From contig JAJDNV010000030.1 in the NCBI GenBank assembly GCA_022340545.1, forward strand, positions 1-37,976: a stretch of DNA of 37,976 bases. Direction: 5' to 3'. Below the pieces are notes generated by a model. The model saw only the letters and a list, made by a program, of their open reading frames with translations. It searched no databases and was not told the origin of the DNA. The first letter of the stretch is position 1; every line of letters begins with the position of its first letter. The stretch comes from Acidobacteriota bacterium (lineage in GTDB: Bacteria; Acidobacteriota; Vicinamibacteria; Fen-336). Shown one piece after another: positions 1 to 8,989 of the stretch. The position numbers and the translations under genes were made by a program.

Positions 1-223
1 ATGAAGCCGACGACTCGCATCTCGGCTCCACACCGGGGACACACGAGCGGGTCTGTCTCGTACACCCGCCGGACCAGGTTCGCCCAGCGGCGCCTCAACG
101 CCGCCCGCTCCGGCGGAGGCGGGACAGGCTCGACAACCTCACCTGAGCCGTTCCCTTGGAGCTGGGTCTCTGCCTTGCGGCGCTGACCCCTCTGCCCGGT
201 TCGAATACGCCCCGTAGTAGCGC
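1..223 (-). pseudogene. IS91/Y2-type transposase C-terminal remnant, frameshifted, runs off the window edge
   Basis: Reading the minus strand from about 223 toward 1 gives RYYGAYSNRA, then (after skipping one extra base near 190-197) RGQRRKAETQ, a linker, ERAALRRRWANLVRRVYE, and TDPLVCPRCGAEMRVVGF. This order is what I know from IS91-like transposases with the Y2_Tnp fold: RYYG-x-YSN-x-RG, a basic linker, a RRRWA-x-L-x-R-x-YE-x-DPL block, then a CPRCG zinc-knuckle half. Only the C-terminal part is present, with a +1 frameshift between the YSNRA and RGQRR blocks. The catalytic region is missing upstream and replaced by nuclease-like codons. The last residues reach base 1, so the true 3' end lies outside the window. 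Homology is recalled, not searched. Confidence 0.65.
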
Positions 224-282
224 CGGCGGCAGGAGGCGAAGGTGTCGTGGCGCGACGCCGACCACGAGAAGGGCACGTCCAT
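139..282 (-). pseudogene. 47-codon chimeric ORF: PD-(D/E)XK nuclease-like start fused to transposase
   Basis: The ORF starts at ATG 280-282 with MDVPFSWSASRHDTFASCRR and runs into RYYGAYSNR before a stop at 139-141. The first 20 residues match the N-terminus of RecB/Cas4-like PD-(D/E)XK nucleases, which typically begin FSWS-x-SR-x-x-TF-x-x-C-x-RRYYY. After that the codons belong to the transposase remnant. Both families carry an RYY-x-x-Y motif, so the junction may be a microhomology fusion. The product would be 47 residues with no catalytic residues, so it is presumed non-functional. No Shine-Dalgarno precedes the ATG, but TAGAGT lies 7 nt upstream on this strand (290-295), resembling a leaderless promoter kept from the original gene. 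Confidence 0.5.
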
Positions 283-350
283 CTCGCCGACTCTAGCACG
301 CGGGCTGGATCTCGCTTGAGCCTTGCGACGACGCGTGGCGAGGCGCGTCC

Positions 351-429
351 GGGGCGGCCACCCGCCTGCGGGCCCGACAGCTTCGAAGCGGAGCAGAATC
401 CTCGTCGGGTCCCGCCCGCCCCGGCCTTG
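351..429. repeat. Degenerate copy of the dispersed repeat core
   Basis: This stretch has the repeat-family core in the same order as the copy at 12503-12668: GGCGGCCACCCGCCTG, then CTTCGAAG, then TCCTCGTCGGG, then a CCGCCC/CCGGCC block. It lacks the terminal inverted repeats and the CTAG ends. The rest of 283-545 holds nothing I recognise apart from the ribosome-binding site of the gene at 546. Confidence 0.5.
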
Positions 430-545
430 GACGAACCGCGCGTCGATGGCCCCGTGCCCCCCGAGGGATCGCTCGTGGGCCCCGCATGGCCGACCCGTTC
501 CCGGGACACAATAGGGAAGCATTCCGCCTGCGGAGGGTGTCTCAA

Positions 546-1070
546 ATGCGTCTTCTCGTCGCCACGGCCCTGTGTCTCGTCGCGCTGCCCGCTCACGGCG
601 AGCTCACGCTCTCCCGCCCGGATGGGTTCCGGGTGGAGCACGTCTTCGATGTCAGTGCGCCGCCGGAGGCGGCCTATGCGATCCTGATCCAGCCGGCCCT
701 CTGGTGGCCGAGCGATCACACCTGGTCGGGAGATGCCGCTCACCTCTCCCTCGATGCCCGCGCGGGAGGATGCTTCTGCGAAGCCTGGGACGGGGGCAGC
801 GCCGAACACGGCCGGGTGGTGATGGCGCAACCCGGCCGACTGCTCCGCTTCGTGGGGGCGCTGGGACCGCTCCAGGAGTCGGCCGTCTCGGCGGTGTTGA
901 CCGTCACCCTGGAGGCCGCGGGCTCGGGAACCCGGGCCACGGTGACCTACCGCGTCAGCGGAGACGCCGGCCACGGGCTCGAGACCCTGGCCCCCGTCGT
1001 CGACACCGTCATCGGACAGCAGTTCGGTGGCTTCGCCCGCCTCGCCAGCGAGAGCGGGCCCTCATCCTAA
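546..1070 (+). CDS. Exported START/SRPBCC-like (AHSA1-type) protein
   Basis: The product is 174 residues. Residues 1-18 are a signal peptide (MRLLVATALCLVALPAHG), so it is probably periplasmic. The rest looks like an SRPBCC/START-like ligand-binding fold: RVEHVFDVSAPPEAAYAIL matches the opening strand and helix of AHSA1/polyketide-cyclase-type domains, WWPSDHTWSG resembles their W-x-x-x-H-(T/S) segment, and LLRFVGALGPL matches the strand-turn before the last sheet. Such domains usually bind hydrophobic ligands or are of unknown use; I cannot name a ligand. The ATG at 546 is chosen because GGAGGG lies about 9 nt upstream and the signal peptide starts there; an upstream in-frame ATG at 486 would bury the signal peptide. 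Family assignment is from recalled motifs. Confidence 0.7.
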   Translation: MRLLVATALCLVALPAHGELTLSRPDGFRVEHVFDVSAPPEAAYAILIQPALWWPSDHTWSGDAAHLSLDARAGGCFCEAWDGGSAEHGRVVMAQPGRLLRFVGALGPLQESAVSAVLTVTLEAAGSGTRATVTYRVSGDAGHGLETLAPVVDTVIGQQFGGFARLASESGPSS

Positions 1071-1193
1071 AACCGAAGTTCATGTTCAGACAACCTCGCC
1101 CGGACACAGTCACTTAAAACCGGGTTTCATCTTCGGCTCGTCCGCCGTTGGCAAGAGGGGCCACGTCCGGCGCGGTGGCGATCGATTGTAGGC

Positions 1194-1222
1194 TTGAAAT
1201 CTGAAGCGATTCGCTTCAATCT
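1194..1222 (+). promoter_or_regulatory. Candidate promoter with palindromic operator ahead of the AAA_14 ATPase
   Basis: TTGAAA (1194-1199) is followed after 17 nt by CAATCT (1217-1222), 7 nt before ATG 1230. The spacer is almost filled by a 17-bp inverted repeat, TGAAGCGA-T-TCGCTTCA (1202-1218). The -10 is weak apart from its conserved A and T. The palindrome between -35 and -10 is well placed for a repressor, possibly autoregulatory. Confidence 0.35.
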
Positions 1223-1229
1223 TCTAGCT

Positions 1230-2399
1230 ATGCCCTTGGTCGAGCGAGCCGCCCACATGGCCCGGCTGGAGCGACTGCTTCGCGAGTGGCCCATCGTGGC
1301 GCTGCTCGGCGCCCGGCAGGTCGGCAAAACCACCCTGGCCAGGGCCTTGGCTCGCCGCTGGCGGGGCCCGACGACCATCTTCGATCTCGAGGACCCGCGT
1401 GACCTGAACCAGCTTGACGAGCCCACTCTGGCCCTCGAGGGCCTCGAAGGCCTCGTGGTGCTCGACGAGATACAGGCTCGACCGCAACTGTTTCCCATTC
1501 TCCGAGTGCTCGCCGATCGCCCGCGCCGACCGGCCCGCTTCCTTGTACTCGGGAGCGCCACGCCAGATCTGCTCCACCAGGGCGCCGAGACCCTGGCCGG
1601 ACGCGTTGGGTTCCACGAACTGGGCGGCCTCGACATTCAGGAGGTGGGTGGCCGGCGGCTCGACCGCCTGTGGTTCCGCGGAGGGTTTCCCCTCTCCTAT
1701 CTGGCCCCGAGCCACCGCGCGAGCGAAGAGTGGCGACGCGACTTCATCCGCACCTTTCTCGAACGTGACATGCCGCGCCTCGGAGGGGCGTTGCCGGCGG
1801 CGACCCTGGAGCGATTCTGGACCATGCTCGCCCACTACCACGGGCAGATCTGGAACGCGTCCGCCTTCGCGCGCTCCTTCGGGGTGTCACACACGACCGT
1901 GCGGAAGTACCTGGACCTGCTCTCCGGCGGCTTTGTCGTGGAGCAGCTGCGGCCGTGGGTCGAGAACGTGGGGAAGCGCCTGGTGCGCTCTCCGAAGGTC
2001 TACCTCAGTGACAGCGGGATTCTCCACGCTCTGCTCGGGCTCGCGACGCCGAGGGACGTCCTGCGTCACCCGGTGCTCGGTGCGAGCTGGGAGGGGTTCG
2101 CCCTGGCCCAGGTACGGCGGACACTCCGCGCGCGTCCCGAGGAGTGCTTCTTCTGGGCCACCCACGCCGGAGCGGAGCTGGACCTGCTGGTCGTCAGCGG
2201 CAGACGTCGACTCGGGTTCGAGATCAAGCGCACCGACACGCCGGGAGTCACCGCTTCCATGCGCAGCTCTCTCGAGACGCTCCGGCTCGATCATCTGGAT
2301 GTCGTACATGCCGGACAGCGAACCTATCCCCTCACAAAGGAGATCAGGGCTGTTTCGGCCGCACGGCTCGCTACGGACCTGACCGCGCTGCGCCGCTGA
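1230..2399 (+). CDS. AAA_14 / DUF4143 family ATPase
   Basis: The product is 389 residues, usual for this family. The N-terminal P-loop domain has a Walker A, GARQVGKT (residues 27-34), and a Walker B, LVVLDEIQ (about 75-83), then a sensor-like LVLGSATPDLL. The middle contains a winged-helix-like stretch (SAFARSFGVSHTTVRKYLDLL). The C-terminus is the DUF4143 region with AELDLLVV and GFEIKRTDTP, resembling the restriction-nuclease-like core (E/D...E-x-K) seen in this family. Cellular role is generally unknown; these ATPases are often single accessory genes. The ATG at 1230 fits the family start; a TTG at 1194 is possible but would place the palindrome inside the coding region. It ends 74 nt before the convergent addA stop. 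Confidence 0.88.
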   Translation: MPLVERAAHMARLERLLREWPIVALLGARQVGKTTLARALARRWRGPTTIFDLEDPRDLNQLDEPTLALEGLEGLVVLDEIQARPQLFPILRVLADRPRRPARFLVLGSATPDLLHQGAETLAGRVGFHELGGLDIQEVGGRRLDRLWFRGGFPLSYLAPSHRASEEWRRDFIRTFLERDMPRLGGALPAATLERFWTMLAHYHGQIWNASAFARSFGVSHTTVRKYLDLLSGGFVVEQLRPWVENVGKRLVRSPKVYLSDSGILHALLGLATPRDVLRHPVLGASWEGFALAQVRRTLRARPEECFFWATHAGAELDLLVVSGRRRLGFEIKRTDTPGVTASMRSSLETLRLDHLDVVHAGQRTYPLTKEIRAVSAARLATDLTALRR

Positions 2400-2473
2400 G
2401 GCCGGGCGCTCCCCTGGGCGGCCGATGAGCATCTGCGTCCGCATCTCGCGGAGACCGTCGCTGTTGCGGGCGG

Positions 2474-5400
2474 CTAGACCCGCACCGTGCGGCCGAGGGC
2501 GGTGAAGAGCACCAGGCGCTCGCGGACGGGCTGGCCCAGGGCCTGGGCGAGACCCCGGCCGTAGAGCTGGAGCTGCGGCGCGTGGTGCGCGGCCTGGGCC
2601 AGGGCCTGCTCGTCGGTGATCGCGTCGCTCTTGTAGTCCACGACCACGAGCTGGCCGTCCTCCTCGAAGACGAGGTCCACCTTGCCCTCGACGAGGTGCT
2701 CGCCGTCCGGGAACCACAGGCGCATCTCGCGCCACACCCGCGAGGCGGATCGGGCGCGCTCCAGCACGGGCAGGCCGAGCGCTCGTGCCACCTGCTCCGC
2801 CGCTCCCCGGGCGGCCTCGGCGTCGAGGCCAAACGCCGGGGCGAGCGCGGAGGACATGTTCCGCACCCGCTCGCCGAGATCCTTCCCTGCGTCATCGAAT
2901 GGGATCCATTCGAGGAGCCGGTGCACGAGGCTCCCGAAGTCGCGGCCGTCACGGCCTCCAGGCGCGGCCGCGGCCGGCGGCGCGCTCGCGGCGGCGAGAC
3001 GCGTCGCGGAGACCGGGACGAACGGACGCTGCGCGGCGGCGGCGATCTGCTCATGCCGGTCCCTCTCCCAGCGAGCGGCCACCGCGTCGCCCCCCTCGGC
3101 GCCGGCGAGGGCCCACAGCTCCGCGCCCCGCCCCGCGGGCTCGGGGATGGGGATCGTCTCCGCGTCGACGAGCCGCACGTCCTCGTCGGAGGCGGCGGGC
3201 AAGCGCTGGATGAGCTCCTTCCAGAAGTCGCCCACCGCCGCGTCCACCGGCGGGCGGGGGATCACGAGAAGATCTCGCGCGCGAGTGCAGGCGACGTACA
3301 AGAGGCGCCGCGTCTCCGCCCAGGCCTTCCTCTTCTCTCGCTGGACGAGCGTGGGCCAGCCCTCGGGCTGACAGCCCTCCCGAAACCCAATGGCGATGCG
3401 CCCCTCCTCCCACACCGGCACGGTGTCCGCGGAGAACCAGGCCTTGTCGGCGGTGTCATAGAGGGCCACGATCGGGGCCTCGAGACCCTTCGCCTTGTGG
3501 ATGGACAGCACTCGCACCGTCTCGGGATCACCGGGCCGAGTCGAAGGAAGGTCCGGCTCCTCCCTCGCGCTCTCGACCCGCTCGGCGAGGAGGTTGGCGA
3601 AGCCGCGCAACGTGAGCACGCCGAGATCGCCCGCCTGGCGGGCGAGCGTGGCCGTCTTCTCGAGGTTGGCCACCTGGGCCTCGCCCCGCCGCGTGCCGGT
3701 GAGGGCGGCCAGCACCCGTGTTTCGTCGTAGAGCCGCTCGAGAAGCGCGGGGACGCTGACGTGAGTGCGCTCCAGATGCAGGGTCTCGAGCAGCGCGAGT
3801 GCGGGACCAAGCGCCGCGGCCCCCGGGCGGTCCTCGTCCACCGCGTCCATCGAGGGAGGCCCACCCGAGAGCGTGTAGGCCACGATGTCCCGATCGCTCA
3901 CGCCGAAGAACGACGACCGCAGCGCGGCCACGAGAGAGAGACGGTCCGACGGGTCGTCGATGGCCCGGAGGACCGCGAGCGTCTCGTGCACCTCCTGCCG
4001 ATCGAAGAACGACTTGCCCCCCTCCACCGCGAAGCGGAGCCCGGCCGCCTCGAAGGCCTCCTCGAGGACGCTCACCTTCGTGAGCCGTCGTGTCAGCACC
4101 AGGACGTCGCCGGCCTGGCTCGGGCGCGAGGCCCCGCTCACCGGGTCGCGGACGGTGTGCGCGCCGCGCGCCGCCTCGGCGAGGAAGGTGGCGAGGGCCC
4201 CGGCCTCCGCGTGCAGGAGGTCGTTTCCGGCGGCGGCGGGGGGGGCGGGAAAGCGCAGCGCCACGACCGAAGGCTCGTCGGGAAGGCCTGGAGGAGGCGA
4301 GATCGGCTCGTAGGCGGGCTGGTCGGCCTCTTCGGAGGCCTCGATGAGCTCGCCGAAGACGCGGTTGACGAAGCGAAGGATCGCGGGGCGCGAGCGAAAG
4401 TTCTGCTTCAGATGAAGCACGATCCGTTGATCGCCGTCGCGGGCTTCGTCCGCCAGCTCGCGGAAGAGGCGCACCTCGGCTCGTCGGAAACGGTAGATCG
4501 ACTGCTTGGCATCGCCCACCACCACCAGCGCCCCTGGCCGTCCTCCGGCGAGAAGGCGCGCCAGCTGCACCTGGAGGGGGTCTGTGTCCTGGAATTCGTC
4601 GATGATGAGGTGGCGGAAGCGGCGCTGGAAATGCTCGCGCACCGCCGGCCGGTCGCGCAGCGCGTCGCGCGCTTTCAGGAGCAGGTCCAGGAAGTCGAGG
4701 ACCCCCTTCTCGGCCTTGGCGCGCTCGTAGAGCGTCGTCACCCCGGCGAGGGCGTGAACGAGGCGGCCATGGACGTCCGCCCCGACCGCGGCGCGCCACT
4801 CCCGGGCCGACTCACGGGACCAGGCCGCGATCCCCCGGGCTTCCTCGAGGGTCTCGGTGCTGGGCCAGCGAGGGCGGTGTCCGAAGTTCTTCGGCACGTC
4901 GGGCGGGCTCAGGAGGTGCTCGACCAGCGCCGGCCCCTTGAGAAACTGCGCGGCCTCGGCGTGGGCCACGAAGCCCTCCAGCCTCTCCGCGAGCAAGTCG
5001 CCCTCCCGGGCGGCGGCAGCGAGCGTCCTCGCCCGCGAGGCCTTCGCGAGCAGCTCCCCCTTTGCGGCCTCGGGATCGAACGGGTCCTCGGCGACGAGCG
5101 GGGTCAGATCGCGCTGCTCGAGGAGCACCCGGGCCAGACCGCGCAGCGAGGTGCGCTCGCCCCAGACACTCGGCGCCTCGAGGGGGATACCGCGGTCCAG
5201 CGCCTCGAGGAGCACGTCGTCTCCGTGGGTCAGGCGCTCGCCCAGCCACTCCTCCCAGGCCCGGGCGAAGAGCACGTCGGCCTCGGCCTCGTCGGCCATG
5301 CGGAAGCCGGGAACGACGCCGCACTCGATTGGCCGCTCCTGGAGGATCGCCGCGCACAGGGCGTGGATCGTCGAGACGTTGGCCCGCTCGAGGACCTCGA

Positions 5401-5686
5401 GCGCCTCCGCCGCCCGCGCCCGCTCCTCGGGAGGCAGCCCGGCGCCGACGCGGGCCGCCTCGAGGCGCTCGCGTAGGCGCAGCTTCATGGTCGTGGCCGC
5501 GTTCTCGGTGAAGGTGACGGCCGCGATCTCGTCGAGCCGCGCCGCCCCCGAGCGCACGAGCGACTCGATCCGGTCGATGAGGAGGGTCGTCTTGCCCGTT
5601 CCCGCGCCCGCCTCCACCACGAGGCTCGTCCCGTGGTCGGAGCGGGCCCTCTCGCGGGCGTCCTGGTCGACGGGCCGGAAGCTCAT
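2474..5686 (-). CDS. addA: AddA/RecB-like UvrD-family helicase with C-terminal PD-(D/E)XK nuclease
   Basis: The product is 1070 residues, somewhat shorter than Bacillus AddA (about 1230). SF1A helicase motifs are present in order: Walker A GAGTGKT (27-33), motif Ia AVTFTENAA (about 56), LIIDEFQDTDP (about 364), GDAKQSIYRFRRA, LKQNFRSRP, SIHKAKGLE (about 730) and YVACTRARDLL (about 800). The C-terminal nuclease has GSLVHRLL (about 920), VEGKVDLVF and VVVDYKSD (about 1015), the D...DYK signature. It should act in double-strand break end-processing with the adjacent AddB-like subunit. Its ATG overlaps the addB stop by 4 nt (5683-5686), implying translational coupling. Whether this pair is a true AddAB or a related RecB-like pair cannot be decided from motifs alone. 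Confidence 0.9.
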   Translation of the reverse strand: MSFRPVDQDARERARSDHGTSLVVEAGAGTGKTTLLIDRIESLVRSGAARLDEIAAVTFTENAATTMKLRLRERLEAARVGAGLPPEERARAAEALEVLERANVSTIHALCAAILQERPIECGVVPGFRMADEAEADVLFARAWEEWLGERLTHGDDVLLEALDRGIPLEAPSVWGERTSLRGLARVLLEQRDLTPLVAEDPFDPEAAKGELLAKASRARTLAAAAREGDLLAERLEGFVAHAEAAQFLKGPALVEHLLSPPDVPKNFGHRPRWPSTETLEEARGIAAWSRESAREWRAAVGADVHGRLVHALAGVTTLYERAKAEKGVLDFLDLLLKARDALRDRPAVREHFQRRFRHLIIDEFQDTDPLQVQLARLLAGGRPGALVVVGDAKQSIYRFRRAEVRLFRELADEARDGDQRIVLHLKQNFRSRPAILRFVNRVFGELIEASEEADQPAYEPISPPPGLPDEPSVVALRFPAPPAAAGNDLLHAEAGALATFLAEAARGAHTVRDPVSGASRPSQAGDVLVLTRRLTKVSVLEEAFEAAGLRFAVEGGKSFFDRQEVHETLAVLRAIDDPSDRLSLVAALRSSFFGVSDRDIVAYTLSGGPPSMDAVDEDRPGAAALGPALALLETLHLERTHVSVPALLERLYDETRVLAALTGTRRGEAQVANLEKTATLARQAGDLGVLTLRGFANLLAERVESAREEPDLPSTRPGDPETVRVLSIHKAKGLEAPIVALYDTADKAWFSADTVPVWEEGRIAIGFREGCQPEGWPTLVQREKRKAWAETRRLLYVACTRARDLLVIPRPPVDAAVGDFWKELIQRLPAASDEDVRLVDAETIPIPEPAGRGAELWALAGAEGGDAVAARWERDRHEQIAAAAQRPFVPVSATRLAAASAPPAAAAPGGRDGRDFGSLVHRLLEWIPFDDAGKDLGERVRNMSSALAPAFGLDAEAARGAAEQVARALGLPVLERARSASRVWREMRLWFPDGEHLVEGKVDLVFEEDGQLVVVDYKSDAITDEQALAQAAHHAPQLQLYGRGLAQALGQPVRERLVLFTALGRTVRV

Positions 5687-8600
5687 CCCAGATCTCTCAG
5701 TCGCAGGTAGGAGAGCAGCGTGGCATCCCGCCGCTTGTACTGCTGCCGGCGCTGGAGGATGCCCTTCGGTCCGCAGACGACCTTGAAGTCACACCAGTCG
5801 CACGCGGCTGGCTCCTGTACGAACACCCCGCCCGCGATCAGGTCCACCAGGCTTCTCAAGACGGTGCGGAACGGCTCGCCCCGGGCGGCGGCGGGATCGA
5901 AGGCCACCTGGCGCCCCCCGTCCACGTAGTCGAGGAAGGCCTCCACGACCCGCTCCTGCGGATAGAGCCGCTCGGCGGCCAGGACGTAGAAGGGGATCTG
6001 GAGCTGACGCCCCCCGCGGAAGACGCCGCCATCGTCCTTCGGCGCCTTGCCCGTCTTGTAGTCGCGCAGCACCAGGCCGTCCTCCCGGCGGTCGATGCGG
6101 TCGATCTTGCCGGAGACGCGCAGCGTGCGCCCATCGCCCAGCGGGATCTCGATCGGCTCGGGGTCGTGGGGCTCCGCGCTGTCCGGGCCCTGCCCGAGCC
6201 CGAAGCTCACCTCGAAGTGGGCGGGGGTCGACCGCCCTGCGGTCCGTGCCTCGCGCTGAAGCCAGGTGAGAACGGACTCGCGGAAGCGGCGCTTCTCCCG
6301 CTCCCACAGGAGCGTGAAGCGCGGGGGACTCCCCTGGACCAGCTCCTCGAGACCCTCCTCGGCCATCTCCAGGATTCGCGTCCGGCTCTCCAGGGTGTCC
6401 TGCACCGGAAGCTCTTTCCGGTCACGGCGCTCCCGCAAGAAGCGCTCGGCCACGTCGTGGAAGAGGGTTCCGCGCTCGAGGGGATCGAGGCGCCGGCGCT
6501 CCTCGGGCTCCAGTGCCGCCTCGAGGTGGAGCACGTGCTCGAGCAGGTACTGGAAGCCGCAGCGGGCGTAGACAGCCAGACGGGTCGCCGACATCGCCCG
6601 CGTCCGACGGAGGGGGTCGATTCTCTCCACCGCGTCGTCCGGCAGCTCGTTCAGGAGACCGTCGTAGCGGGTCAGCCGACCCGACCAGCGGGCCTGCGCG
6701 GCGAGACGCGACTGCTTGAAGAAGCTCGATCCGGCGGCAATCGCCTCGGCGGCGGCGCGGTCCTCCGCCCGCACCCGGGCCCGGTCGCGCTCCCCGGCAT
6801 CGAGGGTCGCCTCGAGGGGGAGGACCGCCGGATCGTCCTCCACGACCATCCGCTCGAGATCGGCGCCGGCAAGAGGCCGGCCGGCCAGGGTCGAGGCGGC
6901 GGCGGCGAAGAACAGCGACGGCAGCCGCTCGCGCCCGGTGCGCGCATCGGCGCGGGGGTAGGACAGCACGAGCCGCTCGGTGGCCTGCGCGACCGCGCGC
7001 TGGAAGAGGCGTCGGGCCTCCAGGAGGCGGTCCTGGGTGGTGGGGAGGGGCGACGGGTCGTCCGGCTCGGCCTCGGCCGTCGCGCTCCGAGCGGGCTCCG
7101 GTGCGCCGCTCGCCCCCGGCTGCGCTCCCGCCGAGGGCTCGCCGACGTCGTCGAACAAGCTCAGCTGGCTCCCGGCTCCGGCGCGGGGCCCACGCGTCTG
7201 TCCGGGGCCCGCGTTGCCGGCCGGTCGCTCCGGCGCCACTGTCGCGCGGGCAAGGGCCTCGCGCTCCGCATCGAGGAGAAAGGGATCCGGTCGGAGAACC
7301 CCGGGATAGCCGCCCTCCACCAGGCCGGGGATCGCGACGAGGCGGAACGGCAGGCCGGCCATGGCGTCGAGAGCCCCGACGTGAACGGCACCCCCCTCCG
7401 GGGGCTCGAGGGGAAGACGCTCCCACTCGAAGCGGGCCTCGAGAACCTGCTCGACCTCGTCCCACGTCGCCCGTGGGGACACCGCGCCGAGGCCGCCGAG
7501 ATCGTCGATCACGTCGAGCACGGCCTGGCGGTCGCGTTCGGGGCCAATCCACTGATCACACGCGGTGCGCAGGCGCTGCGACCAGACCGGCCACGACTCG
7601 GAGCCCGAGAGCGTGTCCAGCATCGCGGAGAGCAGCTCGACGACGCGCAGGAGCGCCTCCGCCTCGCGGGCCTGGCGCTGGCGCCGCTCCCGCCGCTCCG
7701 CGCCCTCGGCCTCGCCGGCCTCGCGCTCGGCCTCCGCGTACGCGCGCAGGCCGATCATCCAGCGGTCGAGCCCGGAGACGACCCCCGTGTCCCGGCTGAT
7801 GGCGTCCCATCGTGGAGGCTGCGGGTCCTCGTCCTCACCGAGGAGCTCGACGAAGGGCACCGGCGCGAAGGTCAGGAACTCCATGACCGCTGCCCGCCCG
7901 AGGCCGCGACAGCGAAACAGGAGCAGAAGCGAGCGTGCGCACCGGCCGAATCGGAGAGGCAGCGAGGGGTGCAGGCGGTGCGGGACGCCGAGCCGCTCGA
8001 GGAGATCGGTGAAGAGGGGGGCATAGGTCTGGGGCCGGGGGAGCACCACACCGATCTCCTCGAACGGGACTCCTCGGGCGGCCTCGCCCAGCAGGCGGCG
8101 CACGATGGCCCGCACCTCCGCGGCCTCGCCGGGGGCGGAGACGAGGGCGACCGAGTCGTCCTCGACCGGCGCCCCGGCTGGCGGCTCGAACAGACCCTGC
8201 CGGAGGCGCGCGAGGCCTTCCGGCGGAGGCGGGGGGGCGAGGGGGGCCAGCAGCGTGTCTCCCTCGTCGACCTCGGTCATCCCGCGCCGCTCCGCCCAGG
8301 CGCGGAACGAGGAGCGCCGCAGACCTGGAGGCCGCTCACGGCGGAGCAGGCGCACGGGTCGGGCTCGGGCGAGGGCGGCCACGAAGTCCCGTTCCACGGG
8401 ATCGAGCTCGAGGTCGTCGAGCACGAGCACCTCGGCCTCGGACATCCAGCCCCCTCGTGCGAGGCCCTCCGCCGCCGCCGCCAGCAGCGTGACGGGGTCG
8501 GCGGTCTTCCCGTCGAGCGAGTCGTGGAAGCGGCGGTAGAGGCGGCCCAGGCCGCGCAGACGCTCGGCGTCCCCGGGAGGATGAGCTGTCCTCTCGGCAT

Positions 8601-8937
8601 ACGCCTCGAGGCGCTCCGGCGGAATGCGCCCCTGGCGCAGGGCCCGAAGCGTCCGGGCGAGCGTCGCCGCCACCGGCCCCCGCGGCAGGTCGGCGGGGAG
8701 CCCGAAGCCGGCGCCACCCTCGGCGAGAAGCCGGGCGGCGAGCAGCGCGTCGTGGCCGTTGTCCCACGCGCGCAGCCCCCGTCCGAGGAGAAGCGGCTCG
8801 GCCAGCGCGCGGGCGAGGTCGAGGACCTTGAACGGATAGAGGCCGGCGAGCGCCCCTCGGGAGGAGGCGAGTCGACGGGGCAGCTCGACCACCGCCGCCA
8901 TCGAAGGACTGAGGAGGACGAGAGGGCGCAAGGTCAC
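5683..8937 (-). CDS. addB: AddB-like subunit with Fe-S PD-(D/E)XK nuclease; contains QLSLF motif
   Basis: The product is 1084 residues. Nuclease signatures lie at the C-terminus: ATRLAVYARCGFQYL (Cys about 792), GTLFHDVAERFL, SGKIDRIDRREDGLVLRDYKTGKA (D and DYK about 950-960; written here as family motif context) and ACDWCDFKVVCG (about 1046). The three late cysteines (C-x2-C-x5-C) plus the earlier one make the usual AddB four-cysteine iron-sulfur set. No N-terminal P-loop is visible; the helicase half is probably degenerate, as in many AddB-like proteins. A Pro/Ala/Gly-rich linker (about 570-625) carries QLSLFDD at 591-597 (bases 7147-7167). The start is GTG at 8935-8937, giving MTLRPLVLLSPS. 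It is first in the two-gene unit with addA. Confidence 0.85.
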   Translation of the reverse strand: MTLRPLVLLSPSMAAVVELPRRLASSRGALAGLYPFKVLDLARALAEPLLLGRGLRAWDNGHDALLAARLLAEGGAGFGLPADLPRGPVAATLARTLRALRQGRIPPERLEAYAERTAHPPGDAERLRGLGRLYRRFHDSLDGKTADPVTLLAAAAEGLARGGWMSEAEVLVLDDLELDPVERDFVAALARARPVRLLRRERPPGLRRSSFRAWAERRGMTEVDEGDTLLAPLAPPPPPEGLARLRQGLFEPPAGAPVEDDSVALVSAPGEAAEVRAIVRRLLGEAARGVPFEEIGVVLPRPQTYAPLFTDLLERLGVPHRLHPSLPLRFGRCARSLLLLFRCRGLGRAAVMEFLTFAPVPFVELLGEDEDPQPPRWDAISRDTGVVSGLDRWMIGLRAYAEAEREAGEAEGAERRERRQRQAREAEALLRVVELLSAMLDTLSGSESWPVWSQRLRTACDQWIGPERDRQAVLDVIDDLGGLGAVSPRATWDEVEQVLEARFEWERLPLEPPEGGAVHVGALDAMAGLPFRLVAIPGLVEGGYPGVLRPDPFLLDAEREALARATVAPERPAGNAGPGQTRGPRAGAGSQLSLFDDVGEPSAGAQPGASGAPEPARSATAEAEPDDPSPLPTTQDRLLEARRLFQRAVAQATERLVLSYPRADARTGRERLPSLFFAAAASTLAGRPLAGADLERMVVEDDPAVLPLEATLDAGERDRARVRAEDRAAAEAIAAGSSFFKQSRLAAQARWSGRLTRYDGLLNELPDDAVERIDPLRRTRAMSATRLAVYARCGFQYLLEHVLHLEAALEPEERRRLDPLERGTLFHDVAERFLRERRDRKELPVQDTLESRTRILEMAEEGLEELVQGSPPRFTLLWEREKRRFRESVLTWLQREARTAGRSTPAHFEVSFGLGQGPDSAEPHDPEPIEIPLGDGRTLRVSGKIDRIDRREDGLVLRDYKTGKAPKDDGGVFRGGRQLQIPFYVLAAERLYPQERVVEAFLDYVDGGRQVAFDPAAARGEPFRTVLRSLVDLIAGGVFVQEPAACDWCDFKVVCGPKGILQRRQQYKRRDATLLSYLRLRDLG

Positions 8938-8989
8938 GGGGGCGAGCCGATTCTAGCCCGATCCCACACGAGGGGTGGGCCCCATCGGT

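Noticed and set aside
1071-1140. A possible further copy of the dispersed repeat (ACCGAAGTTCATGTTCA ... CGGACACAGTCAC)
   Set aside because: Only short stretches resemble the termini and the core is absent; similarity could be chance.
1194-1229. TTG at 1194 as the start of the AAA_14 ATPase
   Set aside because: The family start corresponds to ATG 1230, and using TTG would put the palindrome inside the gene; TTGAAA works better as a -35.
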